A DNA stretch of 12,253 nucleotides from JBFISM01 sp041608535 (GTDB lineage: Bacteria > Actinomycetota > Acidimicrobiia > Spongiisociales > UBA5794), in contig JBFISM010000113.1 in NCBI GenBank assembly GCA_041608535.1, positions 1 to 12,253 on the forward strand, read 5' to 3'. Below the pieces are notes generated by a model. The model was not told the origin of the DNA and did not search any database. It worked only from the letters and a program-made list of their open reading frames with translations. The translations under genes and the position numbers were made by a program. Shown piece by piece: positions 5,999 through 12,253 of the stretch (position 1 is the first letter of the stretch; every line of letters begins with the position of its first letter).

Positions 5999-6633
5999 AG
6001 ACCATCATCGGCGAGAAGCTCGGCATGACCCAGATCTTCGATGAGGAGGCGAGGGTCGTCCCGGTCACGGTCATCAAGGCCGGTCCGGTGCGCATCACGC
6101 AGGTCAAGACGCCGGAGCGTGATGGGTACAGCGCCATCCAGATCGCATTCAAGGAGCTGGCTGCGGCGAAGGTCAATCGCCCCGCCGCCGGGCATTTCGG
6201 CAAGGCCGGGGTGCCGCCGGCCAAGCACGTCATCGAGGTCCCCGTCGACGATGTCGCCGAATACGAGGTGGGTCAGCAGCTGACCATCGGCGAGATGTTC
6301 GAAGCCGGCACCAAGGCTGATGTCACCGGGATCTCCAAAGGCAAGGGTTTCGCCGGCGTCATGAAGCGGCACAACTTCAAGGGTCAGGGCGCATCGCATG
6401 GTGCGCACAAGATCCATCGAGCCCCCGGGTCGATAGGCGCCTGCGCCACCCCGGGAAGGGTGTTCAAGGGCAAGCGCCTCCCGGGTCGGATGGGTGGTGA
6501 GCGCACCACCGTGCTCAACCTCGACATCGTGAACGTGGATCCGGAGAAGAACCTCGTGATGGTCCGTGGCGCCGTGCCCGGCGCCAAGGGCGCCATCGTC
6601 GTGTTGCGCGAGGCGGTGAAGGTCCATGGCTGA
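5995..6633 (+). CDS. rplC: 50S ribosomal protein L3
   Basis: The product has 212 residues and is an early-assembly 50S protein that reaches toward the peptidyl transferase centre. It opens with MKTIIGEKLGMTQIFDE and contains SKGKGFAGVMKRHNFKGQG and TPGRVFKGKRLPGRMGGER, all typical of L3. Gln131 in the KGQGASHG loop matches the glutamine that PrmB methylates in E. coli L3 (Gln150), though no modifying enzyme is in the window. The ATG overlaps the rpsJ stop by four bases, and the end overlaps rplD by eight. Confidence 0.97.
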   Translation: MKTIIGEKLGMTQIFDEEARVVPVTVIKAGPVRITQVKTPERDGYSAIQIAFKELAAAKVNRPAAGHFGKAGVPPAKHVIEVPVDDVAEYEVGQQLTIGEMFEAGTKADVTGISKGKGFAGVMKRHNFKGQGASHGAHKIHRAPGSIGACATPGRVFKGKRLPGRMGGERTTVLNLDIVNVDPEKNLVMVRGAVPGAKGAIVVLREAVKVHG

Positions 6634-7309
6634 CGAGCTGACCGCCGAGCTGTACTCGGCCGACGGCACCCACAAGGGCGAGGTCGAGTTGTCGGCCGAC
6701 ATTTTCGGGATCGAGCCGAACGTGCCCGTCATGCACCAAGTGGTGACCGCACAGCTGGCCGCTGCCCGCGCCGGAAGCCACAACACGAAGACCCGCGCCG
6801 AGGTGCGTGGTGGTGGCCGCAAACCGTGGCGGCAGAAGGGTCTCGGTCGAGCACGGCACGGCTCGATCCGATCGCCGCAATGGTCGGGAGGCGGCGTGGC
6901 CCACGGCCCCAAGCCCCGTGACTACAGCCAGCGCACCCCGAAGAAGATGCGCCGTCTCGCTTTGCGCAGCGCGCTCAGCGCTCGCGCCCGGGCAAACCAG
7001 GTGAAGGTCGTTGAGACGTTCGATGTGTGGGACACACCGAAGACGAAGCAGGCCGTCGCTTTGCTCGACGCCATGGGTGTCTCCGGCAAGGTGCTGCTGA
7101 TTGCCGAGGATCACGAGCGCACCGCGATCAAGTCGTTCCGCAACCTCGATCAGGTCATTGCCTCCAACCTCGGGCAGGCGAACACGTACGACGTGCTGTG
7201 GGCCGATACCGTCATCATGAGCCAGGGCACCCTCGCCCTCGGGCAGGCAGCGCCGCGCGGCACAGAAGAGCACGCCGCTGCGGTGCGTGGTTCTGAGGAG
7301 GCGTTCTGA
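6626..7309 (+). CDS. rplD: 50S ribosomal protein L4
   Basis: The product has 227 residues, slightly longer than E. coli L4 (201). The conserved extended loop that lines the exit tunnel is present (TRAEVRGGGRKPWRQKG, then GRARHGSIRSPQWSGGG). The globular part includes KVLLIAEDHE and the typical ending region YDVLWADTVI. A short Glu/Ala tail (RGTEEHAAAVRGSEEAF) follows the conserved core. The gene starts eight bases inside rplC. In E. coli, L4 represses its own operon through the S10 leader; whether that holds here depends on the leader structures at 5509-5624. Confidence 0.97.
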   Translation: MADELTAELYSADGTHKGEVELSADIFGIEPNVPVMHQVVTAQLAAARAGSHNTKTRAEVRGGGRKPWRQKGLGRARHGSIRSPQWSGGGVAHGPKPRDYSQRTPKKMRRLALRSALSARARANQVKVVETFDVWDTPKTKQAVALLDAMGVSGKVLLIAEDHERTAIKSFRNLDQVIASNLGQANTYDVLWADTVIMSQGTLALGQAAPRGTEEHAAAVRGSEEAF

Positions 7310-7599
7310 TGCATCGCAACCCACGCGACATCATCTTCGCCCCGGTGGTCTCGGAGAAGTCCTACGACCTGATCCAGGACTACAACACGTACACGTTCGT
7401 CGTCGATCGGCGGGTCAACAAGACCGAGATCCGTCAGGCGATCGAGGAGATCTTCGACGTGTCCGTGATCGGGGTGAACACCATCAACCGCAAGGGAAAG
7501 CGCAAGCGCACCGGCTACAAGATCGGCAAGCGGCCCGACGCGAAGCGTGCGCTCGTCAAGCTCGCCGACGGCGACTCGATCGACATCTTCGAGGTGTAG
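7309..7599 (+). CDS. rplW: 50S ribosomal protein L23
   Basis: The product has 96 residues and is an exit-site protein that docks trigger factor and the signal recognition particle. Diagnostic sequence is IIFAPVVSEKSYDLIQDYN, then YTFVVDRRVNKTEIRQAIEE and VNTINRKGKRKRTGYKIGKR. The ATG shares one base with the rplD stop (TGATG). A GAGGAGG at 7295-7301 lies seven bases upstream. Confidence 0.97.
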   Translation: MHRNPRDIIFAPVVSEKSYDLIQDYNTYTFVVDRRVNKTEIRQAIEEIFDVSVIGVNTINRKGKRKRTGYKIGKRPDAKRALVKLADGDSIDIFEV

Positions 7600-7602
7600 C
7601 TC

Positions 7603-8436
7603 ATGGGTGTGAAGAAACTGAAGCCGACGTCGCCGGGCCGCCGCTTTCAGACGGTCTCCGACTTCGAATCGGTCACGAAGGACAAGCCGGAGAAGGCTCT
7701 GCTCGAGAAGAAGAAGCGCTCTTCGGGACGCAACACGTACGGCCGGATCACGTCGCGGCATCGAGGGGGCGGCCACAAACAGCGTTACCGCATCATCGAC
7801 TTCCGCCGCACCAAGGACGGGGTCCCCGCAAAGGTGGCGGCGATCGAGTACGACCCGAACCGCAATGCCCGCATCGCCTTGCTGCACTACGTCGACGGCG
7901 AGAAGCGATACATCATCGCCCCTGTCGGGGTGAAGGTGGGCGACATGCTCGAGTCCGGTACCGGGGCCGAGATCAGGCCCGGGAATGCGCTTCCGTTGCG
8001 CAACATCCCCACGGGGACGGTGGTCCACAACGTCGAGATGCGACCCGGCGGCGGGGCCAAGATGGCTCGCTCGGCCGGTGCTCAGGTGCAGCTGATGTCG
8101 AAGGAGGGCAATCTCGCCCTGCTCCGACTCCCCTCGGGCGAGATGCGGCAGGTGCCGCTCGACTGCCGCGCCACCGTCGGTCAGGTGGGCAACACCGAAG
8201 CCGAACTGGTCAAGGTGGGCAAGGCGGGCCGCAGTCGTTGGCAGGGCAAACGCCCGCAGACCCGTGGCGTCGCCATGAACCCGGTGGATCACCCGCTGGG
8301 TGGCGGCGAGGGCCGCAGCTCCGGTGGGCGCCATCCGGTGAGTCCGTGGGGCAAGCCGGAAGGGCGCACCCGCAAGAAGAACAAGGCCAGCGACAAGTAC
8401 ATCGTGCGGCGCCGTACGAAGAAGGGTCGCAGATGA
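7603..8436 (+). CDS. rplB: 50S ribosomal protein L2
   Basis: The product has 277 residues, standard for L2, and is an inter-subunit bridge protein near the peptidyl transferase centre. Blocks seen are KKLKPTSPGRRFQTVSDFE, GRNTYGRITSRHRGGGHKQR and NPVDHPLGGGEGRSSGG. His230 in that last motif corresponds to the conserved His229 of E. coli L2. The end, SDKYIVRRRTKKGRR, is typical. The gene lies three bases after rplW. Its stop overlaps the ATG of a 28-codon ORF as ATGA. Confidence 0.97.
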   Translation: MGVKKLKPTSPGRRFQTVSDFESVTKDKPEKALLEKKKRSSGRNTYGRITSRHRGGGHKQRYRIIDFRRTKDGVPAKVAAIEYDPNRNARIALLHYVDGEKRYIIAPVGVKVGDMLESGTGAEIRPGNALPLRNIPTGTVVHNVEMRPGGGAKMARSAGAQVQLMSKEGNLALLRLPSGEMRQVPLDCRATVGQVGNTEAELVKVGKAGRSRWQGKRPQTRGVAMNPVDHPLGGGEGRSSGGRHPVSPWGKPEGRTRKKNKASDKYIVRRRTKKGRR

Positions 8437-8519
8437 CCATGTCCTCGGTGCTCACGCACGGCGGATTCGCAGAATCTTCGATCCTGCGGTGCTGGAAGAC
8501 TGAAGAAGGCAGGAGGTAG
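8433..8519 (+). CDS. Possible 28-residue small ORF between rplB and rpsS
   Basis: I do not recognise this product. It has 28 residues, beginning MTMSSVLTHGGF and ending WKTEEGRR, with one Cys-Trp pair and no membrane segment. The ATG overlaps the rplB stop as ATGA, the same coupling seen at other junctions of this operon. A weak AAGGG lies about six bases upstream. The last codons, AGG AGG TAG, contain the rpsS Shine-Dalgarno, so a terminating ribosome would stop right at the rpsS start. It fills the only sizable gap (87 bases) in the coupled operon. It could be a real small protein, a coupling device without a functional product, or a chance frame, since short open frames are common in GC-rich DNA. 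Confidence 0.35.
   Translation: MTMSSVLTHGGFAESSILRCWKTEEGRR
8468..8488 (+). promoter_or_regulatory. Hairpin in the rplB-rpsS gap
   Basis: CGCAG pairs with CTGCG, followed inward by one mismatch, then ATC with GAT, closing on a TTC loop. It lies 35 bases before the rpsS ATG and inside the small ORF. There is no T-run after it, so it is not a terminator of the usual kind. It may be a protein-binding, RNA-processing or attenuation element. Confidence 0.4.
8511..8516 (+). promoter_or_regulatory. Shine-Dalgarno AGGAGG of rpsS
   Basis: A perfect AGGAGG sits seven bases before the rpsS ATG, among the strongest ribosome binding sites in the operon. It also forms the last two sense codons of the 28-codon ORF. 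Confidence 0.85.
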
Positions 8520-8523
8520 CTTC

Positions 8524-8802
8524 ATGGCACGCAGCCTGAAGAAGGGGCCGTTTGTCGACGAACACCTGCTGCAGAAGGTGGAGAAGGCGAACGCCAACAA
8601 CGAGAAGAAGGTCATCCGGACGTGGAGCAGGCGTTCGACGATCGTCCCGGAGATGGTCGGGCACACCATCGCCATCCACGACGGACGCAAGCACGTCCCG
8701 GTGTACATCAGCGAGGCGATGGTCGGGCACAAGCTCGGTGAGTTCGCCCCCACCCGGACTTTCCGTGGTCACGCCGGCGAGAAGTCTGCGAGACGCCGAT
8801 GA
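8524..8802 (+). CDS. rpsS: 30S ribosomal protein S19
   Basis: The product has 92 residues, the standard S19 length, and sits in the 30S head near S13. It begins ARSLKKGPFVDEHLLQKVE and includes RTWSRRSTIVPEMVGHTIAI and GHKLGEFAPTRTFRGH, all canonical. It is preceded by the 87-base gap discussed for the small ORF and ends overlapping rplV as ATGA. Confidence 0.97.
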   Translation: MARSLKKGPFVDEHLLQKVEKANANNEKKVIRTWSRRSTIVPEMVGHTIAIHDGRKHVPVYISEAMVGHKLGEFAPTRTFRGHAGEKSARRR

Positions 8803-9149
8803 AGGTACGCGCCCAAGGCAAGTACATCCGGCAATCACCGTACAAGGTACGACGGGTGCTCGACCTGGTGCGTGGGTTGCCGGTCGACGACGCCAACGAC
8901 GTGCTCGAGTTCACCAACCGCCGCGCCGCCGGCACCATCCAGAAGGTGCTCAACTCGGCGATCGCCAATGCCGAGCACAACTACGCGCTCGATCGCGATG
9001 AGCTGTTCATCGCCGAGGCATTCGCCGATGAGGGACCGACCCTGAAGCGGTACCGGCCCCGAGCTCGCGGCCGCGCCACCCGGATAGCCAAACGGACGAG
9101 CCACATCACCATCGTGGTCGCCGACCAAAACGAAGAGGACGAGGACTGA
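8799..9149 (+). CDS. rplV: 50S ribosomal protein L22
   Basis: The product has 116 residues and its beta-hairpin lines the exit tunnel. It begins KVRAQGKYIRQSPYKVRRVL and contains GTIQKVLNSAIANAEHN and RYRPRARGRATRIAKRTSHI, the conserved hairpin and C-terminal strand. A short acidic end (NEEDED) follows the core. It overlaps rpsS by four bases, and rpsC starts two bases after its stop, with GAGGA at its own end acting as the rpsC ribosome binding site. Confidence 0.97.
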   Translation: MKVRAQGKYIRQSPYKVRRVLDLVRGLPVDDANDVLEFTNRRAAGTIQKVLNSAIANAEHNYALDRDELFIAEAFADEGPTLKRYRPRARGRATRIAKRTSHITIVVADQNEEDED

Positions 9150-9151
9150 TC

Positions 9152-10441
9152 GTGGGACAGAAGATTCATCCGTACGGTCTGCGTCTCGGCATCGTCACCG
9201 ACTGGAAGTCACGTTGGTACTCCGAGAAGGACTACGCCTTTCAGGTGAACGAAGACCACCAGATTCGCGAGCTGCTCAAGAGAGAGCTGAAGCGAGGTGC
9301 CGTCTCGAGGATCGACGTCGAGCGCGTGGGTAACAACAAGCTGCAAGTGGACGTGCACACCGGTCGCCCCGGCGTGGTGATCGGCCGTGGAGGTAGCGAG
9401 GCGGAGCGCCTGCGTACCGCCATCGAGAAGCTCTCCGGGCGTATCGTCAAGTTCAACGTCATCGAGGTGCAGAACCCCGAGCTCGACGCCACCCTGCTGG
9501 CCAGGAGTGTCGCCGATCAGCTCGAGGGGCGTGTCTCGTTCCGCCGCGCCATGAAACGGGCCGTCTCCACCGCTCTGAAGGCGGGCGCCGAGGGAGTCCG
9601 GGTGCAGGCGGCCGGGCGGCTCGGTGGCGCCGACATGGGACGTCGCGAGTGGTATCTCGAAGGAAGGGTGCCGCTGCACACGCTGCGGGCCGACATCGAC
9701 TATGGCCGTGCCACCGCAGCCACCACCGTCGGCGCCATCGGCGTGCAGGTGTGGGTGTACAAAGGCGACGTGCTCCCGTCCGTGGGTTCGACAGACAAGA
9801 TCGAGGCGGAGGCCCGTCTCGCCGCCGGTGGCACGTCCCAGCGGAGGCGCTCTGCGAAGAGCCGCGCCGAGGCTGCCGCCGGAGCCCCGTCCAAGCGAAT
9901 CATCGAGGCCGGTGGCGGGAAGCGCATCGTGGAGGCCGGTGGTGGCAAGCGTCGCGAGGGTGGGCGCCGTCTCATCGAGGCCGGTGGCGGCCGTCGCCCC
10001 AGTGCCGAAGAGGCCCAGGACCAGTTCGAAGAGGCTCGGGATGAGGCCGAGTCCGTGGTCGCGGCCGGCGCCGCCGAACCTGTGGCCACGGAAGCCGCCG
10101 TCGAGACGGCGGAAACCGCCGCCGAGGCACCCGCAGTGGCCGAAGCGATCGAGACGGCCGTGGAGCCGGTGACGGAGGAAGCGGCCGCCCCGGCACCCGC
10201 TGCGGACGAGGCTTCGAGCGAGGATTCTCCGGTTGTGGAGGCCCCCGTCGAGGCCAAAGCGGTCGAAGAGGCTGCGGTCGAGGAGGCTGCGGTCGAGGAG
10301 GCTGCGGTCGAGGAGGCTGCGGTCGAAGAGGCCTCTATCGACGAATCCTCTGGTGAGGAGGCTTCCACCGATGCCGTACCAGAGGATTCGGGTGACGACA
10401 CGGCCACGGCTGCAGACGAAGAGCCGGAGGAAACCGCCTGA
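9152..10441 (+). CDS. rpsC: 30S ribosomal protein S3 with unusual ~220-residue C-terminal extension
   Basis: The product has 429 residues; S3 is normally about 210-280. Start is GTG at 9152 (GQKIHPYGLRLGI), with GAGGA at 9141-9145. Residues 1 to about 210 are a normal S3 at the 30S mRNA entry: a type II KH domain with the GRGG loop at 78-81 in RPGVVIGRGGSEAERLR, and the C-terminal domain ending VWVYKGDVLPS. After a basic linker (about 211-247), residues 248-282 carry a basic Gly-rich repeat, KR(I/V)EAGGG-like. Residues 285-429 are acidic and rich in Ala, Glu, Val and Pro, with five VEEA(A/S) repeats at 371-395. The tail has no recognised domain, no cysteines and no hydrophobic helix, so it is probably disordered. 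The extension is in frame with good codon use and leads directly into rplP, so it is translated rather than an artefact. S3 C-terminal extensions exist in some actinobacteria, but this one is very long. Confidence 0.96.
   Translation: MGQKIHPYGLRLGIVTDWKSRWYSEKDYAFQVNEDHQIRELLKRELKRGAVSRIDVERVGNNKLQVDVHTGRPGVVIGRGGSEAERLRTAIEKLSGRIVKFNVIEVQNPELDATLLARSVADQLEGRVSFRRAMKRAVSTALKAGAEGVRVQAAGRLGGADMGRREWYLEGRVPLHTLRADIDYGRATAATTVGAIGVQVWVYKGDVLPSVGSTDKIEAEARLAAGGTSQRRRSAKSRAEAAAGAPSKRIIEAGGGKRIVEAGGGKRREGGRRLIEAGGGRRPSAEEAQDQFEEARDEAESVVAAGAAEPVATEAAVETAETAAEAPAVAEAIETAVEPVTEEAAAPAPAADEASSEDSPVVEAPVEAKAVEEAAVEEAAVEEAAVEEAAVEEASIDESSGEEASTDAVPEDSGDDTATAADEEPEETA
9893..9991 (+). repeat. 27-base repeat coding KRxxEAGGG in rpsC
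   Basis: Units start at 9893, 9920 and 9965, and a shortened 18-base unit (KRREGG) starts at 9947. They encode KRIIEAGGG, KRIVEAGGG, KRREGG and RRLIEAGGG (residues 248-280), followed by RRPS. The third positions differ between copies, so the protein sequence is more conserved than the DNA. Confidence 0.9.
10262..10336 (+). repeat. 15-base tandem repeat coding VEEAA in rpsC
   Basis: There are five units of 15 bases. Units 2-4 (10277-10321) are identical; unit 1 differs by one base, and unit 5 ends in GCCTCT instead of GCTGCG. They encode VEEAA four times and VEEAS once. Because the period is a multiple of three, changes in copy number keep the frame, so length may vary between strains. Confidence 0.93.
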
Positions 10442-10854
10442 TGCTGATGCCGAAGCGGACCAAGTACCGCAAGACGCAGAAGGGCAGGATGACCGGCAAG
10501 GCCAAGGGTGGTACCCGGGTGTCCTTCGGTGAGTACGGGCTCCAGGCTCAAGAACCTGGTTGGATCACGTCCCGCCAGATCGAAGCCGCTCGTATCGCGA
10601 TGACCCGCGCCATCAAGCGTGGCGGCAAGGTGTGGATCACCATCTTCCCGGACAAGCCGGTGACGGAGAAGCCGGCAGAGACCCGCATGGGTTCCGGCAA
10701 GGGAAACCCGGAGTACTGGGTCGCCGTGGTGAAGCCGGGACGGGTCATGTTCGAGATGGCCGGGGTCAGCGAAGACCTGGCGCGTGAGGCCATGCGGCTG
10801 GCGTCGCACAAGCTCCCGGTCAAGACCAAGTTCGTGATGAGGGACGAGATATGA
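10441..10854 (+). CDS. rplP: 50S ribosomal protein L16
   Basis: The product has 137 residues, standard for L16, and sits near the A-site tRNA elbow in the 50S. The start MLMPKRTKYRKTQKGRM is canonical for L16, so I choose the ATG at 10441 over the one at 10447. The ATG shares one base with the rpsC stop (TGATG), and GGAGGA at 10426-10431, within the end of the S3 tail, is nine bases upstream. It contains WITSRQIEAARIAMTRAIKR and RMGSGKGNPEYWVAVVKPG. Since its ribosome binding site lies in the S3 extension, translation of that tail should influence L16 output. Confidence 0.97.
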   Translation: MLMPKRTKYRKTQKGRMTGKAKGGTRVSFGEYGLQAQEPGWITSRQIEAARIAMTRAIKRGGKVWITIFPDKPVTEKPAETRMGSGKGNPEYWVAVVKPGRVMFEMAGVSEDLAREAMRLASHKLPVKTKFVMRDEI

Positions 10855-11069
10855 AAGCGATCGAGCTCCGAACGAACACATATGCCGAACTGGCCGAGAA
10901 GCTGGACGAAGCAAAGGAAGAGCTGTTCAACCTGCGTTTCCAGATTGCGACGAGCCAGCTCGACAACACCACCCGCCTCCGGGAAGTCCGGCGGGAGATT
11001 GCTCGCATCAAGACCGTCATGCGTGAGCAGGAGCTCGCCGCATGGCGCCGTGAACAAGGAGACAACTGA
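10851..11069 (+). CDS. rpmC: 50S ribosomal protein L29
   Basis: The product has 72 residues and forms a two-helix exit-site protein next to L23. It shows the family pattern: LRTNTYAELAEKLDEA, then ELFNLRFQIATSQLDNTTRL and REVRREIARIKTVMRE. It overlaps rplP as ATGA and rpsQ as TGATG. Confidence 0.96.
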   Translation: MKAIELRTNTYAELAEKLDEAKEELFNLRFQIATSQLDNTTRLREVRREIARIKTVMREQELAAWRREQGDN

Positions 11070-11323
11070 TGGACCGCTCGCAGCGCAAGGTGCGCACCGG
11101 CATCGTGATCTCCGACGCACGGGACAAGACCGTCACGGTGGAGGTCGTGGATTCGAAGCGGCACCCGAAATACGGCAAGACGGTTCCGGTGCGCCGCAAG
11201 TTCCACGCCCACGACGAGACCAACAATGCCCGCATGGGCGACACCGTGCGCATCGTGGAAACCCGCCCGCTGTCCAAATCGAAGCGGTGGCGTCTCGCCG
11301 AGATCGTGGAGCGTGCCCGATGA
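11069..11323 (+). CDS. rpsQ: 30S ribosomal protein S17
   Basis: The product has 84 residues and is an OB-fold primary binder of 16S rRNA. It contains RKVRTGIVISDARDKTVTVE, HPKYGKTVPVRRKFHAHDE and GDTVRIVETRPLSKSKRWR, the canonical S17 blocks. The stop overlaps rplN as ATGA. Confidence 0.97.
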   Translation: MDRSQRKVRTGIVISDARDKTVTVEVVDSKRHPKYGKTVPVRRKFHAHDETNNARMGDTVRIVETRPLSKSKRWRLAEIVERAR

Positions 11324-11688
11324 TCCAACAGGAAACCCGGCTCCGGGTGGCCGACAACACGGGAGCACGCGAGCTGCTGTGCATCCGCGTGCTGGGCGGG
11401 TCGAAGCGTCGCTACGCCCACGTCGGCGACGTGATCGTGGGCACGGTGAAGGATGCCAACCCCGGCGGCACCGTCCGCAAGGGAGAGGTGGTCAAAGCAG
11501 TCGTGGTGCGCACCCGCAAGGAGAGCCGACGTCAGGACGGCACGTACATCAGGTTCGACGACAACGCATGCGTGATCATCAACGACCAGCAACAGCCCCG
11601 TGGCACCCGCATCTTCGGGCCGGTGGGTCGGGAGCTGCGCGACAAGAAGTTCATGAGGATCGTCTCGCTGGCACCGGAGGTGTTGTGA
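11320..11688 (+). CDS. rplN: 50S ribosomal protein L14
   Basis: The product has 122 residues, exactly the usual L14 length, and forms inter-subunit bridges and the binding site of the silencing factor RsfS. It begins MIQQETRLRVADNTGAREL and contains VGDVIVGTVKDANPGG and FGPVGRELRDKKFMRIVSLA. In E. coli this is the first gene of the spc operon. Here it follows rpsQ with a four-base overlap, so S10 and spc run as one unit. Confidence 0.97.
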   Translation: MIQQETRLRVADNTGARELLCIRVLGGSKRRYAHVGDVIVGTVKDANPGGTVRKGEVVKAVVVRTRKESRRQDGTYIRFDDNACVIINDQQQPRGTRIFGPVGRELRDKKFMRIVSLAPEVL

Positions 11689-11996
11689 TGAGGATCAAGG
11701 TCGGGGACACGGTGAAAGTCATTGCCGGCAAGGACAAGGGCACCGAATCCAAGGTCGCCAAGGTCCTCAAGCACAAGAACAAGGTGATCGTCGAGGGCGT
11801 GGCCACTGCCAAGCGCCATCAGCGGGCGACCGGGCAGACCATGCAAGGCGGCATCATCGACAAGGACATGCCCATCGACGTGTCCAATGTCATGATCGTC
11901 TGCCAGGAGTGCGGTCCCACCCGCATCGGGGCCCGCTTCGACGACGAGGGCCGCAAGTATCGCGTGTGCCGCAAGTGTGGGAGCGATCTCGGATGA
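11688..11996 (+). CDS. rplX: 50S ribosomal protein L24 with four-cysteine zinc-ribbon-like end
   Basis: The product has 102 residues. The KOW motif (RIKVGDTVKVIAGKDKG) initiates 50S assembly. The C-terminal half has two CxxC pairs, Cys72/Cys75 (CQEC) and Cys94/Cys97 (CRKC), as in many non-proteobacterial L24 proteins, and probably binds zinc. The ATG shares one base with the rplN stop, and the stop overlaps rplE as ATGA. Confidence 0.96.
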   Translation: MRIKVGDTVKVIAGKDKGTESKVAKVLKHKNKVIVEGVATAKRHQRATGQTMQGGIIDKDMPIDVSNVMIVCQECGPTRIGARFDDEGRKYRVCRKCGSDLG

Positions 11997-12253
11997 AACC
12001 GCGCTTCAAGGAACGCTACGAGAACGAGATCAAGCCCCAGCTCAGGGACGAACTGGGACTCGACAACATCATGCAGGTGCCGCGCCTCACCAAGATCGTG
12101 GTCAACATGGGTCTGGGTGACGCCGCCCAGGACAGCAAGCTCATCGACTCGGCGATCGACGAGCTGCGCACGATCACGGGGCAACATCCCAGGATCAACC
12201 GGGCTCGCAAGTCGATCGCCAACTTCAAACTGCGGGAAGGACAGGCGATCGGC
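11993..12253 (+). CDS. rplE: 50S ribosomal protein L5, 5' part only
   Basis: The first 87 codons are visible before the right window edge; L5 is usually about 180 residues. L5 binds 5S rRNA in the central protuberance. The sequence begins MKPRFKERYENEIKPQLRDE and includes VPRLTKIVVNMGLGDAAQD and RARKSIANFKLREGQAIG, the standard N-terminal half. The ATG overlaps the rplX stop by four bases. Confidence 0.96.
   Translation, partial: MKPRFKERYENEIKPQLRDELGLDNIMQVPRLTKIVVNMGLGDAAQDSKLIDSAIDELRTITGQHPRINRARKSIANFKLREGQAIG

Noticed and set aside
7150..8334. Open frame of 394 codons on the minus strand opposite rplD, rplW and rplB
   Set aside because: It lies opposite three certain ribosomal protein genes and shows no domain of its own.
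9700..10914. Open frame of 404 codons on the minus strand opposite rpsC and rplP
   Set aside because: The Ser/Ala-rich translation is the antisense of the GC-rich Glu/Ala tail of S3; it also crosses the certain rplP gene.

Overview
The window comes from a high-GC bacterial chromosome. The gene order, GTG starts and GC-rich codon use fit an actinobacterium-like lineage; Acidimicrobiia would be plausible, but that assignment is inference. It holds two divergent blocks with no tRNA, rRNA, CRISPR array or insertion sequence.

Left block (1-3758, minus strand): a tight four-gene operon of the MoxR/vWA ('aerotolerance-like') type. In transcription order it encodes a 526-residue membrane protein with a long Gly/Ser-rich segment, a MoxR AAA+ ATPase, a DUF58 protein carrying a von Willebrand A MIDAS motif, and a BatA-type membrane protein cut by the window edge. 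Such modules are thought to couple a chaperone-like ATPase to vWA substrates at the membrane. The MoxR gene has no ATG, GTG or TTG start in its proper N-terminal region and appears to begin at ATC behind a good Shine-Dalgarno sequence.

Middle (3759-5403): a 187-base divergent intergenic region with an operator-like 21-bp imperfect palindrome, then a clear GabD-type succinate-semialdehyde dehydrogenase on the plus strand.

Right block (5404-12253, plus strand): a 283-base leader with a recognisable promoter and competing hairpins, then the fused S10-spc ribosomal protein operon: rpsJ, rplC, rplD, rplW, rplB, rpsS, rplV, rpsC, rplP, rpmC, rpsQ, rplN, rplX and rplE (cut by the window edge). Nearly every junction is an ATGA or TGATG overlap or a gap of 2-3 bases, so the polycistron looks translationally coupled throughout. 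The one larger gap (rplB-rpsS, 87 bases) is spanned exactly by an unrecognised 28-codon ORF that overlaps the rplB stop and ends just after the rpsS Shine-Dalgarno. Ribosomal protein S3 is about twice its usual size: a normal core of about 210 residues is followed by a basic Gly-rich repeat module and a long acidic Ala/Glu tail.

I see no wholly new defence or mobile system. The best leads are the S3 extension, the probable non-canonical start of the MoxR gene, the small ORF inside the S10 operon, the S10 leader structure and the gabD-side palindrome.
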